A program made the position numbers and the translations under genes. Positions 46,671 to 59,400 of a stretch of DNA of 64,000 nucleotides are shown one piece after another (the stretch's first letter is position 1; each line of letters begins with the position of its first letter). Source of the stretch: Oikopleura dioica (taxonomy: Eukaryota > Chordata > Appendicularia > Copelata > Oikopleuridae). The notes under the pieces are model-generated. The model had not been told where the DNA came from. It worked only from the letters and a program-made list of their open reading frames with translations, and searched no databases. The stretch is from positions 8,378,501 through 8,442,500 of the forward strand of contig OU015568.1 of NCBI GenBank assembly GCA_907165135.1, in the 5' to 3' direction.

Positions 46671-47449
46671 ATGGCCGACACAGAGACAAAATCATCAGAA
46701 TACAATTCTAAGAAATCTGCACTAGAATCCGCTTTCGACGCAGCAATCTCATCTGGTTCAAAGACCAGACTGGGCGTCAGAGAAGCCCCGTCCTTGGAAG
46801 GTCAGTGAAAGGTCAAAAGTACAGCGAATGTGAATTTCTGACTAGAACTGGACAGATTTTCAAAGAAAGAGTGCCGCTCAATCAAGGAGCACCAGTTCGA
46901 GAGGCCGAATTCGAGACCTTGCAGAAAGCGCCGCGCTCCGCGAATTCCATCTCACATCAAAAATCCCGAAAAATTCAAAAAGGTACTTTTTTCCGTCGCC
47001 GTTGTATTCACATGCTTTTAGTATGACTTGAGCGATGTATCTTTGAGCTCATCACAAGATAATAAAAAAGCAGCTTTATCTTTTCTCGCTGAAATGCGCG
47101 ATAGAAAGGAGCCGAAGGAAGATCCCTACGACGAAGAACGCGATGGAAAGCTCGTTTTCAAGAAACCCACACTTTCTTCAAAGAACAAATCAAAATCAAC
47201 CTCAAAGTCAAAGACATCCAAGACTTCAGGTAAATTAGTGTTTAGCAAACTTATGCCTATTTTTCAGATCGACAAGGTGCAGAAATCACGCATTTTGAAC
47301 ACGACTGGCGAGAAGAACTGGAGGCGAAAGCTGCCTCAAGTCTCGTCGAAAAATCAATCGAAAGCAATGAAACTCCCGAGAAAACGACTTTTGCCAAGAA
47401 AACTCGACGGAAAAACATTCGAAAACGGACTGAATCTGACGATGAATAG
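46671..47449 (+). CDS. TSSC4: TSSC4-like U5 snRNP assembly factor
   Basis: About 215 residues. Exons 46671-46800, about 46847-46982, 47024-47230, 47269-47449, all GT-AG. The diagnostic family segment is RIPSHIKNPEKFKKYDLSDV followed by SLSSSQDNKKAALSFLAEMR, the HPERWTKYSLEDV-like block of TSSC4. The rest is disordered, with a basic C-terminus (KKTRRKNIRKR). TSSC4 helps assemble the U5 and tri-snRNP in vertebrates. Confidence 0.8.
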
Positions 47450-47510
47450 TTTAATAAATAATGACGATATTTTTTGAAATATTTTTATTCGAAAATGATT
47501 GAGAAACTTT

Positions 47511-48636
47511 CTACACTTTTGTTTTCTTTCGCAGTGTTCTCGGATAAAAGTAATTTCCTTTTCCAGTGACAACGTCAAATTTCATTTCTTCTTCGTTAGC
47601 TTCAATCAGCTTAAATTATTGGTTACTGATTGTTTCGACAAAATAATTACCAAAATAGCAAGTCGTTCACCCTTCAGAACTGAGAAGTAATCGAAGTCAG
47701 CTTGAGGATTCAGTTCGTGGTTCATATTTTTCAGGGAAATGTTGATTGCCTTGCCCATCCCAGTGACGAAGTAATGGATCCTTTTGCCCAGGAAGTGTTG
47801 CATATTGTGGTCGTGTCCGCAGATGTAAGCATCAGCATGATGTTTTTCCAGTAGAGGCTTAAAACTTTGTAATCATAAGCCATTAAACGAAGGCTACCTG
47901 TAAATATCGAATGATCTTTTCGGTTGGCCCGTGATTTCCGACGCTGTAGATTGGATGGTGACCGCCGACGATGCAGTAATCAGCGTAGCAGTTTTCAAGC
48001 TCTTTGTCGATCCACTGATTCTGTTCTTCTTGATAGTCTCGATCTGGGTATTCAGGAAGTTTCTTCACGTTTCCCATCATGATTTCCGTGTCAATCATCA
48101 TGATTTTGACGCTGAACTTTGGCTTCTCAATCTAAAACCCGTTTTCAGAACCCAGAAGTATTGTTGAGTCATACCGTGAAGGAGTACCATAAATCCGGAA
48201 ACTTGAAATTTGTCTCTCTTTGATGTGAATAAATAACCTGAAAACTGCGTTTTGGGCAGTTGGGTTACCGTCTGACCTGCGCTGTAGCATTTCGCCTGTG
48301 ATCATGATTCCCAAGACATTGGTAAAAGTCTAGATTTTTGATGTTTTCTCTTTCGGACGCGAACCCGTAGATATTCTCATAAGTTCCATTGAATCTGATA
48401 TCATCGATGTTGTAAACTCCATCCCAATAAAAATTGTCTCCGAGGGAAAGCATGAAGTCACAATCTCTCTCGCCGCAGAGTTTATCCATGCTTGCTGCTC
48501 CCCATTCTTGGGAATAACGGTTTCCTCCTGGATAAATGACTGGGATAGGATCGGCTCCGCCCCAATCGCCTATTGCCGGAAAGCGGACGTAATCGTCTGA
48601 TGCAAAAACAAGTGATAAGAGAGAGAAAGCTCTCAT
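47511..48636 (-). CDS. ACP5: Tartrate-resistant acid phosphatase type 5 (purple acid phosphatase)
   Basis: Secreted or lysosomal di-metal phosphatase. Signal peptide MRAFSLLSLVFAS. All metal-ligand blocks are present in order: GDWGG, GDNFYWDG, GNHDH, VGGHHPIYS and CGHDHN followed by MQHF. Exons run from 48636 to the TAG at 47511, with short GT-AG introns near 48240-48300, 48110-48170, 47850-47900 and 47600-47660. Length is about 320 residues, as in the family. It is convergent with TSSC4, with about 60 bp between stops. Confidence 0.9.
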
Positions 48637-48808
48637 TTTCTCAATTTTTGGACAAAACTGATCGGTTTTTTCATCGAGTGTCGAGCACCTGACATATTCT
48701 CATGAATTCCAAAGTTACCCATGAAGTCACAAATCAGTCTGGAATAAACTAACAGCCAACTTTGACCTTCTTCAGTTAGAAAAATAATGGAACGCCGGTG
48801 AGAAAAAA

Positions 48809-49000
48809 TCATAGAGGACAGATATCAATTGTTTTTGGGATTTTATGCAAATCTTTCCATTTTTCTCTAGAATACGGTCCCGTTGTTGTTCTGCGGGACA
48901 ATGTCCGCGAAGCCCTCTTCAGTTCGAAAATAGCCAACCCGCCTGCAATGCCTACCAGGAAAGTGATGAGAATTTGACTTTTAGATTTAATTTTTTTTGA
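48809..49000 (-). CDS. Possible small membrane protein, partial
   Basis: An open frame without its own ATG, with a transmembrane-like segment (ILITFLVGIAGGLAIF) and a C-terminus YSREKWKDLHKIPKTIDI. If real, the first exon lies upstream behind an acceptor (TCTAAAAG). It is close to the phosphatase start in the same direction. Low confidence. Confidence 0.3.
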   Translation of the reverse strand, partial: SKKIKSKSQILITFLVGIAGGLAIFELKRASRTLSRRTTTGPYSREKWKDLHKIPKTIDICPL

Positions 49001-49067
49001 AATCAAGACAGAAGGTTTCCCTCTTTAGTTTTTTTCTAAGATTTTGATCATGAGAAAATGATCATGC

Positions 49068-50663
49068 TACTGTAGATCGATTTCTTCTGCGGATAAAACT
49101 GAAAAGATTTCTCATCCCAAAAAAAGGGTTCCCCTCCGGAACAAGGTGCGTGCGCGATGCCTAGAAGATCGTTATTACGAAGCCGCAAAGAAAATTCAAG
49201 TCTATGTCAATGGAGATCAGCATAAACGACCAAAGCTGTTCACAGTGCCCAAGAGCAAGGTCAAGGTTCTCACTTTTTAACCCTCGCCGTGTAACATGGT
49301 CAATTTTTAGGGCCCAGAAGCAATGGAAGTTTTTATGACACAAATGACAGATTCTTTGCGCAATAATTTTCATCTACGTTCTGCGATCAGGCATTTATTT
49401 ACACCAGAGGGCGGCACCCGCATCAAGAAACTGGAGCAACTCAAGGATAGAGGCGTATACATCGCATCAACTAAGGTAATCAGCGGATATAAGACCAAGA
49501 AGCTGATATTTTTCCTAGGCTAAATTGGAGAAGGCAGATTATTCAAAGAACCACAGCCCCCCAAAGAAGCCCCGACTGCGAAACATCCACACTACTTACT
49601 CAAAACTGCGTCGAGACTCAGAGATCTATGTCAAGCCCGTCAAGCACTGGGATAAGGCTGCTGAGCATTACAGGAAGACGCCTACCGATCTTCGCTCGCA
49701 CTACAAGGATAGTCTTTCCTACTATCAGACTATCAAGGTAAAACTCAATTCTAAAGCCCAATCTAACGACTTTCAACTAGGAGAGCACGAAGCCTCACAT
49801 CAAAACTCTCTACATCTTCGCCAATGGAGACACTCACCGATACTACTCCGTCATTCTCCGCGGAAAGCTCGCCAGCGATGAGAAGGATACCGAGTGCTTC
49901 CAGAAGATTTTGAACCAAATCTCGACCACCGTTGGTCGAGCCCAGACCCGAGATCGAGGATCTCTTGCCGTCCGACGACTTTACAACCTTGACGTAAGTT
50001 TTAATCAATGAACTCTTTTCTCAACTCATTTCAGGGCAAACGAGTGAAGACCCAGCGAGGATTGCACGATGGCATGGCCTACATCTGCGTGGGAGATACG
50101 AAGCTCAAACGACTTCCGTATGGAAGCGAGCATTCGATGAACCCCCAATGGAAGTCTACTATCAAGCCAATGCGAACGACTAGCGGCGCTATTAGGTAAA
50201 GATAAAGCGATCTTATTATTCTAATAATCTTTTCAGCGTGATGGGAGACAGCCCAAGAACACCACGAACTCCCTACCCGGACTCTCCCTTGCCCCCGATC
50301 AAGACGCCTGTCCCCCAGATGGCTACGCGAACGATGAACTCCCCGCGCCCGCTCAAGACACCAGTTCAGCCGTCGGCGAAGACCACCTATGCTGAAGCCC
50401 CTGTTCCCAAGAAGGCGAACTCGCGCACACCAAAAGCATTGAAGGCACCAAACAAGGGAATTCCAAAGGGCATCGCAAGCAACATGCCCATCATCAAGAA
50501 GAAATCTAACCCAAAAGTCGGCTCCAAGCATCAGATTCTCCCCGACTTGAACCAGATGAGAACCGAAGCGGAGGAATTTGACGCCTCCCAAATTGAAACC
50601 GCAGATGAGCAAACCTCATCAAGGGTATCGGTAGGACAAGACAATTTCAATGAGGAAGAATGA
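49068..50663 (+). CDS. Doublecortin-domain protein with two DCX domains
   Basis: Microtubule-associated protein. DCX-N near 49180-49510 (AAKKIQVYVNGDQHKRPKLF ... AIRHLFTPEGGTRIKKLEQL) and DCX-C near 49780-50080 (IKTLYIFANGDTHRYYSVIL ... RRLYNLDGKRVKTQRGLHDG). The N[G]D pattern and the GGxRI/GKRV turns are typical. The C-terminal 140 residues are Pro/Lys/Ser-rich with many TP sites and a short acidic end. Exons are separated by 40-60 nt GT-AG introns. The first exon with the ATG is not identified. Resembles DCX/DCDC2-type proteins. Confidence 0.85.
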
Positions 50664-51051
50664 GCGGCATAAAAAGGCTTATTTTCACTGTACATACTCA
50701 GTTTTGGATATATAATCAATACAGAAATATATATATTTTAAAAACTCATGAGATTAAGAACTGTATTTTACAAAAAAAATTAAATACAGTTCTTAATCAA
50801 TTTGTCTCTTTAATTTGTCTCTCGGCGGCTCTGATGAAGCTGATTTTTTTTTTCTGGAATCTCGAGAATTGTTTTGGTCAATTAGCGGAGAATCATCAGT
50901 TTTGATAATTGAGCGTAAGCGAAGGGAAAGTCACGCACTTTCCCAGTTTTATGTGTTGTCGCTAAGCAACGAATTTTCTCAAATAAGGTATTAATTAGCT
51001 GCTTTTCTCGTAAACTACTGTTGAGATAGGTGCAGAAGAATAATTCGCCAT
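50664..51051. other. 3' region of the DCX gene and 5' region of STYXL1
   Basis: AT-rich. A plus-strand acceptor-like GGTGCAG at about 51028-51034 precedes the original STYXL1 leader, which is now separated from its ATG by the hAT element. Confidence 0.45.
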
Positions 51052-52047
51052 CAGAGTTCGAAATCTGAAAAGAAATAGCGACTGCCACTGCCAAGCGACT
51101 GCCAGCTTTTTTAAAATGGCGACTGCCACTGCCAAGTGACTGCCAGCCTTTTTTAAATTGCAACTGCCACTGCCAAGTGACTGCCGAAATCGGCAGCTGC
51201 CAGTTGACAGCAAAAAACTGCCGATTTCGATACTTTTTGTAAAATTTTTTAAAGTCAAACTAAGTTCAAAACAGTCGTTTTGACAAATTGGCAATATAAA
51301 AGAAACGTTATCATAAATAAAAATGTCTCTTTTGATAAGAAAAATGGGGGGGTACTGAATTGTGCCGCCCTGCGCCGCCCTGCGCCGCCTTGCGCCGCCC
51401 TGCGCCGCCCAGCGTCGCCCGGTCCGAAACCATCCGGCTCTCTTCCGCCCCAACCATGACCTAAGAAACAATCCTGAACAAGAGCGAGAGTTGGGCCCCG
51501 CCAACCCAATGAGTTCTCTACCAGAAAATGCGCGCGTAAGGGCCTCTGGCCCGTGGCGTGCTCAATTAATTAGTGATTTTATTCCAAAATCGGACTTCGG
51601 TTGAGAATTACTCTACTGGCACCCTAAATTATGGGTTTACCTTTTTTTAATTTTAAGACAATATAAATATGTCAAAATAACTAAGTTGACACGAAAATCT
51701 AAATTTCCCGCTTTTGAAAGACAAAATATCTTCGGATCCGGTAAGACCGGCCGACGCTGGGCGGCGCAGGGCGGCGCAGAGCGGCGCAGGGCGGCGCAGG
51801 GCGGCACAATTCAGTGTCTCCCGAAAAATGGAATAAAATAGGTCTCGGGAGCAAAATTTGGTCATTTACGCTATTTTTCTTTGTCATTCTAGAAAGAAAA
51901 ACTAATATCTTTTGAAGTGGCAGTCGGTTGGCAGCTGCCAGTAACTGCCAGTCCTTGAAAAGTGTAACTGCCACTGCCAAGTGACTGCCAAAATTGGCAG
52001 CTGCCAGTGGCAGTCGTGGCAGTACTGCCAGCAAATTTCGAACTCTG
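51052..52047. mobile_element. 996-bp hAT-type element duplicated across the STYXL1 start codon
   Basis: Termini CAGAGTTCGAAAT and inverse complement, 8-bp duplication TTCGCCAT at 51044-51051 and 52048-52055. The arms are made of CAGTCGC/ACTGCCACTGCCAAG repeats. Inside is a second inverted pair of GC-rich GCGCCGCCCT repeats (51362-51425 and 51750-51810), framed by CTGAATTGTGCC and its complement; this may be a nested element. No transposase seen. Confidence 0.9.
51358..51815. repeat. GC-rich inverted repeat pair inside the hAT element
   Basis: Both ends hold five or six 10-bp units GCGCCGCCCT in opposite orientation, flanked by TGAATTGTGCCGCC and its complement. It is probably a nested foldback element, although I cannot define its target duplication. 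Confidence 0.7.
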
Positions 52048-52053
52048 TTCGCC

Positions 52054-53045
52054 ATGGCTGGGGTGGAATTTATATCAGTAACAGAGACTTACAATTTACT
52101 GAACGCGCAGGATACATGTGGGAGGCCAAGAGTAGCGGAGCCTAATTTTCTTTTACTCTTGGATACGAGGTCAGTTTTTTGGATTTTTATCGAGTGATAA
52201 TTGATTTTAAGATCGATTAAAGACTACCGAACAGCTCACATTAAATTCTCACAATATGTAAGACGCAATTCGGAAGAATTCCTCAAGCCAATGAATATAA
52301 ATGTAAGCTGGAATTGGTAAGATGAGTAAAGCATTATTTTTTTCATAGATAGACTGTATCGAAAATATCATAATTCTCGACGAAGATTCAAAATCAAGCA
52401 CAGGCGCGAAGGATCAGATAAAGAAGCTCGCTGAGAACTTTTCGGACTGGGGCTCAAGAAACAAAGTAAAAATACTCGACGGAGGATATCGCGGATTCAC
52501 GAAAAAGTACTCGTTTCTCGCAACGTTTTCTCCGAATTTGACAAGAAGAAAAGTCCAAGAAAACATTTTGGTAAGAGAAAATTTCTAGCGAGAGCACCTT
52601 CAAAATCGTCTTTCAGACAATGCCTCTCGAGCTATCAGATAAAACATTCGTCGGATCACAAGAGCAAGTAACGAAAGAAAATCTTCACAATCTCAAAATT
52701 GACAAAATCATCATCGCAGAATCGTCAGCAAACGAGTGCAATCTTCCAGACGCTCCTGAAATCGAAGACAAAATCATTCGCATAAATGGTAAGTCAAAAG
52801 AATCAATTCTAAATCTATCGAAAATGGTAGCAAATGAAATGAAGAGACAGTCCGTGGACAGCGTGAAAGACAAGCGAGTTTTGATCATTTGCAAAAAAGG
52901 AACTGAGTGGTCTCTCGTCCTTGGCGTACTGATGTTGAAAATGAGCTCTGGATCAAGTCGAGAAGCGTGCCTGGAGAAAGTGAAGCTGGTGGAACCCAAT
53001 TTCATCCTCGGAAAAGCACACTATGATATTATGAGTACTTTCTAA
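52054..53045 (+). CDS. STYXL1: STYXL1-like pseudophosphatase (rhodanese + DSP)
   Basis: Order: rhodanese/CDC25-like domain (YNLLNAQDTCGRPRVAEPNF then LLLLDTRS ... KILDGGYRGFTKKYSFL) and dual-specificity-phosphatase-like domain (VFVGS-like FVGSQEQVTKENL ... VLIICKKGTEWSLVLGVLML). The active-site loop reads ICKKGTEWS where active enzymes have HCxxGxxRS: His and Arg are both lost, so it should be inactive, as in vertebrate MK-STYX. Exons 52054-52169, 52211-52303, 52350-52571, 52617-53045. The ATG overlaps the right copy of the hAT duplication. Confidence 0.85.
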
Positions 53046-53413
53046 CAAAATCCTCAAATCTGCTCAATTACGTTTTCTTTCCAATAAACACATTCAAACA
53101 TTTTCGACAACAAGGTTTTGCGAATCAGAATAATTTAATTTGGTGAGGCAGAAATATCCTCGGGTACAAAATGATTAATTTGGGGACGAAATAGAAAGTA
53201 AGTAGAAAAGTAGTTGAGAAAGGGGTTTCAACAGAAAATTGAAAGTTGGGCTAGAATGATTTTACAGTGAAAAGTGAGAAACGAAGATACAGTGGAGATT
53301 AGTCTTGCGGCTACTCACCCCTCACACTTCCACACATGAGAGGTCAGGAAAGTCTAATCGTCGCAATGCACTACTTTTCACACTCGAAGGAAAATCTTCT
53401 GGTGGTTAATAAA
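53046..53413. other. Convergent 3' region
   Basis: Between the STYXL1 stop and the titin-like stop. An AATAAA lies at about 53083-53088 for the plus-strand gene. No coding. Confidence 0.5.
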
Positions 53414-56400
53414 TTAGGCAGAGTCCAACAGGTCTTGATACTTGACATCTTTAGCCCTAGAAACAAAAGTAAACACTTCCTTATAATTTGAAATTGACCT
53501 GTTGTTGATCTTTTGCATGTCATCTGGTTTGTCATTGTCCGTGGCCTGTCCGTTCTTTTTGTCAGTGTCCGGTTCCCGCTCAGCTTCAAGAATTGCCGCG
53601 GCTGTAATACAAGAGTCGCAGTTAGAGACAACTCGCTCGTGGGATTTTTCAATGTTGACTAACTCAACTGCAGTGTCAACTGCAGCCTCGATCTTCACAG
53701 CGTTGTTGTTGTTCGTGTTTGGGTTGGTTTCCTCGAGTTCATATTCCTTTTCCATAGTGGCGGGCTCGACAATAGCGACGGTTTCGCCATTGAGGTCAAA
53801 GTCCTTGTCGTTGTTGTTGTTAGCGTTGGTGTTGTTGGAGGCGTTCTGGCCAAAGAGAGAAATGCTAACGTGGCATTCGGTCTTCTTGGCGCCAACTTTG
53901 GCAGTGTAGACACCAGCATCCTCTTCGCAGATTGTCTTCTTGATGATCAAGCGGCGGATATTACCGTCAGTGACAAATTCAACGTTGTCAGACTGCTTGA
54001 GTCGCTAAAAACGGAGTTAAAATTTGTTCGTTTTGTAAATTTGTTTACCTGTCCGTCCTTCTTCCAGTGAATGTTGTCGGTGTTGTTGGAATTAACTTCA
54101 ACTTCGAGCTCAAGAGAAGGAGCGGCGATCTCAACTTCCTTGAATGGAGGAAGTTTGGCCATGAAGACCTGCTTAGCAAGCTTTGCAGCAGCCTTGGCGG
54201 CCTCCTTGGCAGCTTCTTTCTCGGCGTTGTCGATTTGAGGACGCTTTCGCATCTCAAGAACGTAGTGCTCGACCTTGCCAGTCTTTGGAGCACCCCACTT
54301 AAGAGTAGCAGTAGATTCTCCAACTGCAAGGACCTCTGGTCGACCTGGTCGGCCAGGAACAGATTCGGGATCCTTGGCGACTTCAGGCTCAGAGGGCTCG
54401 GACCAGATACCAAGACCGGCCAAGTTCTCAGCACAGACGCGGAAGATGTAGTCACGGCCTTCTTTGAGGTTGGTGACCTTGAACATTCGCTTGCCAGATT
54501 CAATAGCCTTCTTGTTGATTCGGCTCCATCGGTTGGAGTTGGGCGAGGACATTTCGACCCAGTAGCCGGTGATTGGAGATCCACCATCCCATTCAGGCTC
54601 GGCCCATTTGATGGCCATACCGTTCTTAGAGATAGAAGTGTCCAAGACCTGTGGGGATCCATTTGCTCGGGCACTTCGAACAAGTAGCAAGCAACAATAG
54701 GAGCGGAAAGAGCACCGTCACCCATTCCGATGTCGTTTCGAGCAGAGACTCGGAACTCGTATTCGCGTCCTTCGACAAGTCGCTCGGCCACGTAAGAAGT
54801 GGCGTCGGGCTTAACGTCAGCGGACATCTTGCCCCAGACCTGTCGGCCGACTTCTCGCTTTTCAACGAGGTAGTTTCGGATAGGAGTTCCACCAGCATCC
54901 TTTGGCGCTTCCCAGATAAGCTTGCAGCTCTTCTTGGTGATATCAGTGATATCAAAGTTTTCTGGGATACCAGGTCGATCCATGACATTGACGGAAATGC
55001 GCTTTTCGGCCTTGCCGTTATCGTTCTCAGCAGTGATGATGTAAATACCACTGTCAGATCGGTTAAGGTCGTTCATCGTGAAGGTAGAGGACTTCTCAGT
55101 ATCCTTGATGCCGACTCGAGAGTCGACGGAAAGTGGGAAGCCATCCTTGACCCAAGAGATCTCAGGCTGAGGTTTACCCTGGATTTTGGCGGGCATGACC
55201 ATTCGGTTCTGAGTGACCTTGACGTCGAGGCCGTTTTCGGCACCTTCCCAAAGCTCGATTGATGGTGGAACCTTGTCCATCTCGACAGCAACCCATTCAG
55301 TTGGTTCGCATGGCTCGCCTGGGCCAGCTTCGGAGATGCACTTGACTCGGAATCGCCATTTGGACATGTACTCGAGTGGAGTAACGAGACATTCGGGCTT
55401 CTTGGATGGTTTTCCAGGGCTGAAGACTTGGTAGTAAATCTCTTCTTCCTTGAGCATCTCAACCATGTAACCACCAGAGGCAGTGACGGGGGCAGATGCT
55501 GGAGGCTCCCAAGCAAGAGTCACGGAATCGTTGGTTGTCTTGACGACTCGAAGGTTGGAAACGACACCTTGAAGATTAAGTTTATCAAGTGTTGTTGAAG
55601 ATCTATGCGGTTTTTGTAAAAACCAGGGGCGTATCTCAACTCAAGAGAATTCAAATCGTGAAGCTGCGAAGATCGCCTGCGATCTTCCAGTAAAGGAGCC
55701 ATTTTATGCTCTGTTTAGTCTCTAGTTTTAAATTTGCTAAATGTAAATTTAAGGACGAGGTCTAGGACTAAATTAAATACTAATTAGCAGCTGTAAGGAT
55801 CACCCCTCGTGATCCACTCAACAAGTTTAGATTGAGAATATTTCTTGAGCTGAGATTGACGACAAAAGCAAACCACACTCTAATACTTAGAATCTAAGTA
55901 AAAGCCTAAAACAAATTAAGCGTAAATTGCTTATTGTGGTGTGGATTCACAACCGGGATCGGGATAAAAATATTATCCTCGTGTGCATAATAAATTTCCA
56001 ATGGTGTTTGTGCGTGAAATAGATTTTGGTGCTCATCAAATTCAGTGAATTTGTGCATTTACCAAAGTCTTCGCTACATTGCACCATCTGATCGCGGAAA
56101 TTTCCGGATAAACGCGATACTGTGCTGCTGCAAGTATCAAGACCTTCTTGGGGTCTACCTGCTGGCACAGATTCCGGTAAGGGTTTTGGTTTTTCTTAAT
56201 AGAACACGATTTTCACAAGAAAATTGGTTTAGCTTAGAAAAACACGTTACGCTTTGCCCTTTTTAGGGCTTTTGGCATTTCAGCTTCGAAAGGTACTCTG
56301 AAATAAGCGGCGTAAAATAAGCGGACTACTATTTTTACGGCTATTTAATTATTTTTGCTTCTAATCTTAGATCGATTTTTTTTATATCAAACTTACCACC

Positions 56401-59400
56401 GCCATAGAAGACAGGTTTCTCGTACTCGGCGAATTCACCCTCTCCAGCACCATTGACGGCAGCGACTCGGAACTCGTAGCTATTGTTCAATGGAAGATCA
56501 GAGAAGGGGAAAGCTTCGCCACTTGGTCGGCCAGATTCTTGCCAGATTGACGATTCAGCCTGCTTGTGCTGGACGATGTATTCCTTGATTGGGTCTCCAC
56601 CGGACTCAAGAGGCTTGGTCCAAGTGAACTCGAGAGTGTTGCCAACCTTGACATTCAAGTCTGTGCAGAGGCCAGGAGCGTCGAGAACAGAAACCTTCAA
56701 AGCGAGTCGTTTTTCACCAGCTCGGTTTCTAGCGACGATTTCATAATCACCAGAGTCACCTTCAACAGCAGCGGGAACGGAAATGTTAGCGAAACCGCCA
56801 CCATATCGAGCATGTTCGAACCAAGGCTCACCGTTCTTCGTCCATTCAACTTCGCATTTAGGTCGTCCAACGACCTTGATCTTGGCCTGAAGTGGCTGGC
56901 CCTTGACAACCTTGAATACAGATTCTTCAGCGACAAGGTTGGGTTCAATGTCGGGAGCTTCGCCAGCGAGAGTGACACATGGGTTGGAAACTTCAGATGG
57001 CATGGATAGGCCTTCCTTATTCTGGCCAAAGACTCGGAACAAGTACTTGGTATCAGCGACAAGATCTTCGATCGTAGTAGCAGATTCGCCAGCTGGGCAG
57101 ATGCCAGCCTTAGCCCATGCATCAGTGCCATGCTGAAGGGCCTCAATGATGTACTGGTCAACTGGGTTGCCAGATGGCGCGGTCCAGGAAACGTCGATGC
57201 TGCTGTTAGTTGGATTCTGGGCGGTAACACCAGTTGGAGCGTCAGGCTTGTTGTTGGGGTCTTCGGCTCGCACCTGAGCGGATGGCTCAGAAGGACCGGA
57301 AACACCAGCGCTGTTCTGCGCCTTGACTCGGAATCGGTACATTTTGCCCGCCGAAACTTGGGTGACATCGAAGCTGGTAGAAGCAGATTCGCCACATGGC
57401 TCGAAGCTGTCAGCACCATCAATGCACTTTTCGACGATGTAGCCAGTGATTGGAGCACCACCGTCGGTAGTTGGGGCTTCCCAGGAGAGAGGAACCTTAT
57501 TGGCTCGGACTCCACCCTGGTCGATCTTGATTCCAGTGGGGAATCCAGGTGGGAAGACACCGTCGGTGATCTCGTTGGGGCCAACAATGTCACAGAATTC
57601 ACCCATACCAGCTTTGTTTTCGGCAGCGACGCGGATTTCAATGTGTTCGCCCTTGGTGAGTTTTCGTGCAACAAAAGCAGTCTCCTCAACAGCGACAGTA
57701 GATCGAGTCCAGTCTTCAGACTCAGTCTTGTATTCAACGTGGTACTTGATAATAGCAGCGCCACCGTTGTCAGCAGGGGCGTTCCAGCAGAAGCCACAGG
57801 AGTTGTTGGTCATTCGAGTGACAGTGAGGTTGACTGGAGCAGAAGGCTTGTCCACAACAAAAACGTTGATAACAGCACTGTCATCGCCATTCTCGTTCTT
57901 GGCGGTGATTGTGTAGGCACCGGCATCAGATCGTTCAACAGTAGCGAAGTTAACAATTCTGTTAACCTTGACTTCAGCATCGCGTTCAACAGTCATTTCC
58001 TTGCCAGTATCAGCATGAACAACAGTGACGTCGGCAACCGGCTTGCCCTTGACTTCAAAGGTGAACTTGTCAGCCTGGCCGCAGAGGATGTAAGCATCTT
58101 CGGAAGAACCGATCTTAGGTGCAGTACCCTTGGACTCAACAGACATGGTAGTAGAAGAAGTCTGGAACTCCTTGAGTTCTCCAGCAAGAGTCACTTCAAT
58201 CTTGGCTTCGTCGTCATCAACAGAAGCAACGAAAGAAAGGGCGAATTTGCCCTCATCAGCAGTAACTTCGTATCGAGAGTCGGAGATTTCCTTTCGGTTC
58301 ACGTACCAGGTAGCATCAGCAGCCTTGTTAGCGTCGACTTCAAAAGTGACCTTCTGACCTTCCTTGCCAGACCATTTGGTAAGTTCCTTCTGAATCTTGA
58401 GGTGTTCAATGACCTTCAAGGCGCATTCAACTGGTCGGTCTTCATATCCAACGACGTGGCATTTGACCTTGCCAGTGTGCTTAGCAGCAGCAGACTTGAT
58501 GACAAGTTTTCGGTCAAAGCCAGATGCAGGAGGAGTAAAGAACTGATCATCCTGAGTTTCGTCGTTCACAGACCAGCCGCAAGCAGCAGAAGACTCCTTA
58601 GTTCGAACTTCAAAAGCAACTTCGTCTCCGATAAAGACGGTTTTGTCCTGTGGCTCAGTATCGAATGGAGAGTCTTGGACAGTAACCTTGCCGAAAGTAT
58701 CAGAGCCACCGATGAGCTGGCAGGTGTATTTGCCAGAGTCTTCCATCTCAGCATTCTTGATGGTAAGAGATCGGTTCTTTTCGTCTTGATCCATGAAAAA
58801 TTTATCGCCAGCGGTGATTTCAGCGTCATCCTAGTTTTGATTATATATTTTTTCAAAAGCAGATGCCTCTTACCTTCTTCCAGATGACTTTGGCCCGTGG
58901 GGAAGAAACAACAACGGAGAGAGTAGTCTCTTCAGCGCCAAGTCGAACGGTTCGGTCGGAGAGTCCAGATTCGAAAACGGGAGTGAGTTCTTTAACAGTT
59001 ACTTTAGCTTCAGTGTGCTTGTCGCCAGTTTTTGCCATCCACATGCCAGTATCAGAGTACTTGGCTTTTCGGATGGTGAGACTATGGCTACGCCCGTCAG
59101 CAGTAATCTTGTACTGATCAATTTGATCGGTGCCGATTTGTTTTCCGTCGTGATACCAAACGACTGGAGCTTCTCGGAGCTTAGCATCCGAGTTTAACTT
59201 GCAAGATAGCGTAGCGCTATCGTTTTCGAGGATCATTTCATCGACAAGACCTTCCACGAATTCAATCTCCAGAGCTAAGGAAAAAAGTTCTAGCAAAGAT
59301 TCATGAACTTAGTGATAGATGAGAAGGTAGGGGGTATGAATTTCGATTGACAGTAATAGTAATCGAAAAGATTTTAATTTAGCATAAGGATTGCCACATC

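Noticed and set aside
57130-58887. 585-codon plus-strand ORF opposite the titin-like exon
   Set aside because: It is an antisense shadow of a strongly coding Ig/FN3 exon with biased codons; the translation is Ser/Asp/Val-rich with no domain.
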